From assembly GCF_027706725.1 (NCBI RefSeq), contig NZ_JAQFWQ010000083.1, forward strand, positions 1-32,167: 32,167 bases of DNA, given 5' to 3'. This DNA is from Nocardiopsis endophytica (GTDB taxonomy: Bacteria; Actinomycetota; Actinomycetes; Streptosporangiales; Streptosporangiaceae). Shown here in pieces: positions 30,485-32,167 of this stretch; positions within the stretch are counted from its first letter, which is position 1; each line of letters starts with the position of its first letter. The position numbers were made by a program, and so were the translations under genes. The notes under the pieces are model-generated. The model searched no databases and was not told the origin of the DNA. It was given only the letters and a program-made list of their open reading frames with translations.

Positions 30485-32167
30485 CGGACAACGGGGGAGC
30501 GCGGCACCGGCCGCCCGACGAGGATCCTCGGCCCGCGGACGACGCGGGTTCGTGGTTCCAGCCCAGCGGCGACCGGTACCGCACCCAGTCCCATTACCAG
30601 GACCCCTACGAGGACGAGGGCGGTGAGGGCGCGGCCCCGCCGCCGGGGGCACAGGGCGCTCCGGGGGCGCCGGGAGCACCGGGGGCTCCGGGCGGCCCCG
30701 CCGGGCCGGCCGGGGGCTACCCGGGCACCGGCGGGCAGCGCCCGCCGATGGCCGAGCCGTACCCGGCCGCGCTCGGCGGCCCGCCGCCGAGCGGCCCGCC
30801 CGCCGGTGGGCCCCCGCCTTCGGGGCCGCCCGTCGGCGGCCCCCCGCCCGCAGGGCCGCCCCCGGGCGCGCCCATGCCGCCGCCCTCGGGGCCGCCGGTC
30901 GGCCGCTCCTTCGAGCCCGGCCCGCCCCCGCCCGGACCGTCGGGGCCCGAGCGCCCCGACGCGGTCGAGCTGGGGTCGGGCGCCTGGCCGTCGTCCTCCC
31001 TGTCGCCCGGCGGCCCGGCCGGCGCGCCCGAGCCCCCGCGGGCCGAGCCGCCGCGTCCGGAGCCCGCCCCGGAGCCGGAGGCGCCGGTCTGGAAGGTCGA
31101 GTCCGGTGCGTGGCCGTCGGCCTCCGTCGGCGGCGGGTCCTCCGACCCGGCGGCCCCTGCGGAGCCGGACCACTCCGCGGGCACGGGCGAGGCGCCCATG
31201 CCCGCGGCCTTCACCAGCGGCGGGTGGCCGAGCGCCGCCGCCCCCGGTTCGGACGGTGATGGGGAAGGGCCGTCCGGTGCTTTCGGGGGCGATTCGTCGT
31301 GGTCTCCGTCGCGGACGGGGCCGCAGCCGCAGGTTCCCGGGGGGTCTGGGCCGTCTGCTTTCGGTGGGGACGCCGGTGGTGTGGGCGGTGGTTCGTGGGG
31401 TCCTGGTTCGGACGGTGATGGGGAAGGGCCGTCCGGTGCCTTTGGGGGTGACTCGTCGTGGTCTCCGTCACGGACCGGCCCGCAGCCGCAGGTCTCTGGG
31501 CCCCTGGGCTCCGGTGCGTCCGGAGCGCCGACCTCCTTCGGCGGTGACACGGACTCCGCCGGTGGGACCGGCTGGGGGAGCGGTGCCTCCGATCCGCTGT
31601 CGCCCGGCGATCCCGCCACGGGCGGCACCCCGTGGGGGGCGCCCGCTCCCGAGTCCGGCGCCTCCGACCTCGGCGGCGGCCTGGGCACCGGCAGCGGCAA
31701 CACCTGGGCGTTCAGCCGCGACGACTACAACCTCCCCTCGGAGGTGCGCGACGCGGCGATCCGCGACGAGGAGCGCCGCCGGGCCGAGCGCGAGTCCGCC
31801 CAGGAGCCGTACATCCCGCAGGACCCCTACGCGCAGGACCCGTTCGGTGCGCGCCCGCAGGCGCCGGGGGCGGCGGAGGCCTCCCCGTCCGGCGGGTACG
31901 ACGACTACGACCCGCTCGGCCCCGGCGGCCCCTGGGGCGACCGGGGCGGGCCTGAGGCGCAGGCGTCGCAGGGGGTGCCGCCCGGCCTGCCGTCGGACCT
32001 CCGCGGCGGGGCGGACCCGCTGGCCCCCGGAGGCTCCTGGAGCGACCGGGGCGCACCCGACCCCTCGGACCCGCTCGGCTCGATCGCGGCGCAGCAGCGC
32101 TCGGCCCGGGACGGGGGTGCGGCGCCCGCCGACCCCGAGGCGTTCGGCGAGGCCCCCGCGCAGCAGC
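30481..32167 (+). CDS. Pro/Gly/Ser-rich hypothetical protein, C-terminus beyond the window
   Basis: An open frame from GTG at 30481 with no stop through the window end (at least 562 residues). I do not recognise a family. It starts TDNGGARHRPPDEDPRPADD. Then come collagen-like GAPGAPGAPGAPG-type and Pro-Pro-Pro-rich stretches, and repeated Trp-containing segments (SGAWPSSS, SGAWPSAS, SGGWPSAA, GGDSSWSPSRTGPQPQV twice). A short charged helical piece (DYNLPSEVRDAAIRDEERRR, from about residue 417) follows, then repeated DPLGPGGPWGDRGGP / DPLAPGGSWSDRGAP units. No signal peptide or membrane segment is seen in the visible part. It looks intrinsically disordered; a folded domain may lie beyond the edge. 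Confidence 0.75.
   Translation, partial: MTDNGGARHRPPDEDPRPADDAGSWFQPSGDRYRTQSHYQDPYEDEGGEGAAPPPGAQGAPGAPGAPGAPGGPAGPAGGYPGTGGQRPPMAEPYPAALGGPPPSGPPAGGPPPSGPPVGGPPPAGPPPGAPMPPPSGPPVGRSFEPGPPPPGPSGPERPDAVELGSGAWPSSSLSPGGPAGAPEPPRAEPPRPEPAPEPEAPVWKVESGAWPSASVGGGSSDPAAPAEPDHSAGTGEAPMPAAFTSGGWPSAAAPGSDGDGEGPSGAFGGDSSWSPSRTGPQPQVPGGSGPSAFGGDAGGVGGGSWGPGSDGDGEGPSGAFGGDSSWSPSRTGPQPQVSGPLGSGASGAPTSFGGDTDSAGGTGWGSGASDPLSPGDPATGGTPWGAPAPESGASDLGGGLGTGSGNTWAFSRDDYNLPSEVRDAAIRDEERRRAERESAQEPYIPQDPYAQDPFGARPQAPGAAEASPSGGYDDYDPLGPGGPWGDRGGPEAQASQGVPPGLPSDLRGGADPLAPGGSWSDRGAPDPSDPLGSIAAQQRSARDGGAAPADPEAFGEAPAQQ
31246..31500 (+). repeat. Direct repeat inside the disordered gene
   Basis: Two copies of about 95 bp start at 31246 and 31405 (offset 159 bp, a multiple of three), nearly identical in sequence and encoding SDGDGEGPSGAFGGDSSW twice. 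Codons here use many T-ending or G-ending forms (TCT, GGT, TCG) unlike the C-rich neighbours. A recent in-frame duplication is likely. Confidence 0.75.

Overview
The window is very GC-rich, uses GTG and TTG starts freely, and carries the order tRNA-Trp - secE - nusG - rplK - rplA - rplJ - rplL - rpoB - rpoC, preceded by rpmG, a HadA/HadB-like hydratase pair, murB, an adenosine-deaminase-family gene and an aminotransferase. That order is the actinobacterial (Streptomyces-like) one. Protein character and the intergenic repeats suggest the Streptosporangiales, perhaps Nocardiopsaceae; this is inference, not a measured placement.

Left part (1-7150): a transposase-derived IS701-like gene whose catalytic acidic residues look lost, converging on and overlapping a GAF-PucR regulator; then a two-gene heterodimeric ABC transporter preceded by an iron-box-like palindrome. 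The two ABC ATPase domains are degenerate in complementary positions, leaving one predicted ATP site.

Middle island (7150-12110): about 2.8 kb with no convincing intact gene, then a lone zinc-hook SMC/Rad50-like ATPase. The non-coding part holds two arrays of a ~215-bp repeat (three copies forward, about four inverted), a family of three hairpins of exactly 58 nt with constant ends and different but still base-paired inner stems, a fourth long hairpin, a 223-bp element bounded by inverted repeats, and relics of an IS30-type transposase. This is the most unusual part of the window.

Right part (12110-30300): housekeeping genes. tRNA-Thr, tRNA-Met and rpmG are followed by the hydratase pair, murB, and a TMEM165/GDT1-type manganese transporter behind a yybP-ykoY riboswitch. 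A deaminase and an aminotransferase run on the minus strand. Then come tRNA-Trp, protein export (secE), transcription elongation (nusG), the L11-L1 and L10-L7/L12 ribosomal operons (the latter with an L10 leader and attenuator), and the beta and beta-prime RNA polymerase subunits.

Right edge (30300-32167): strong terminators after rpoC, then a long Pro/Gly/Ser-rich open frame that runs off the window, with an internal duplication and a nine-codon upstream ORF touching its start.
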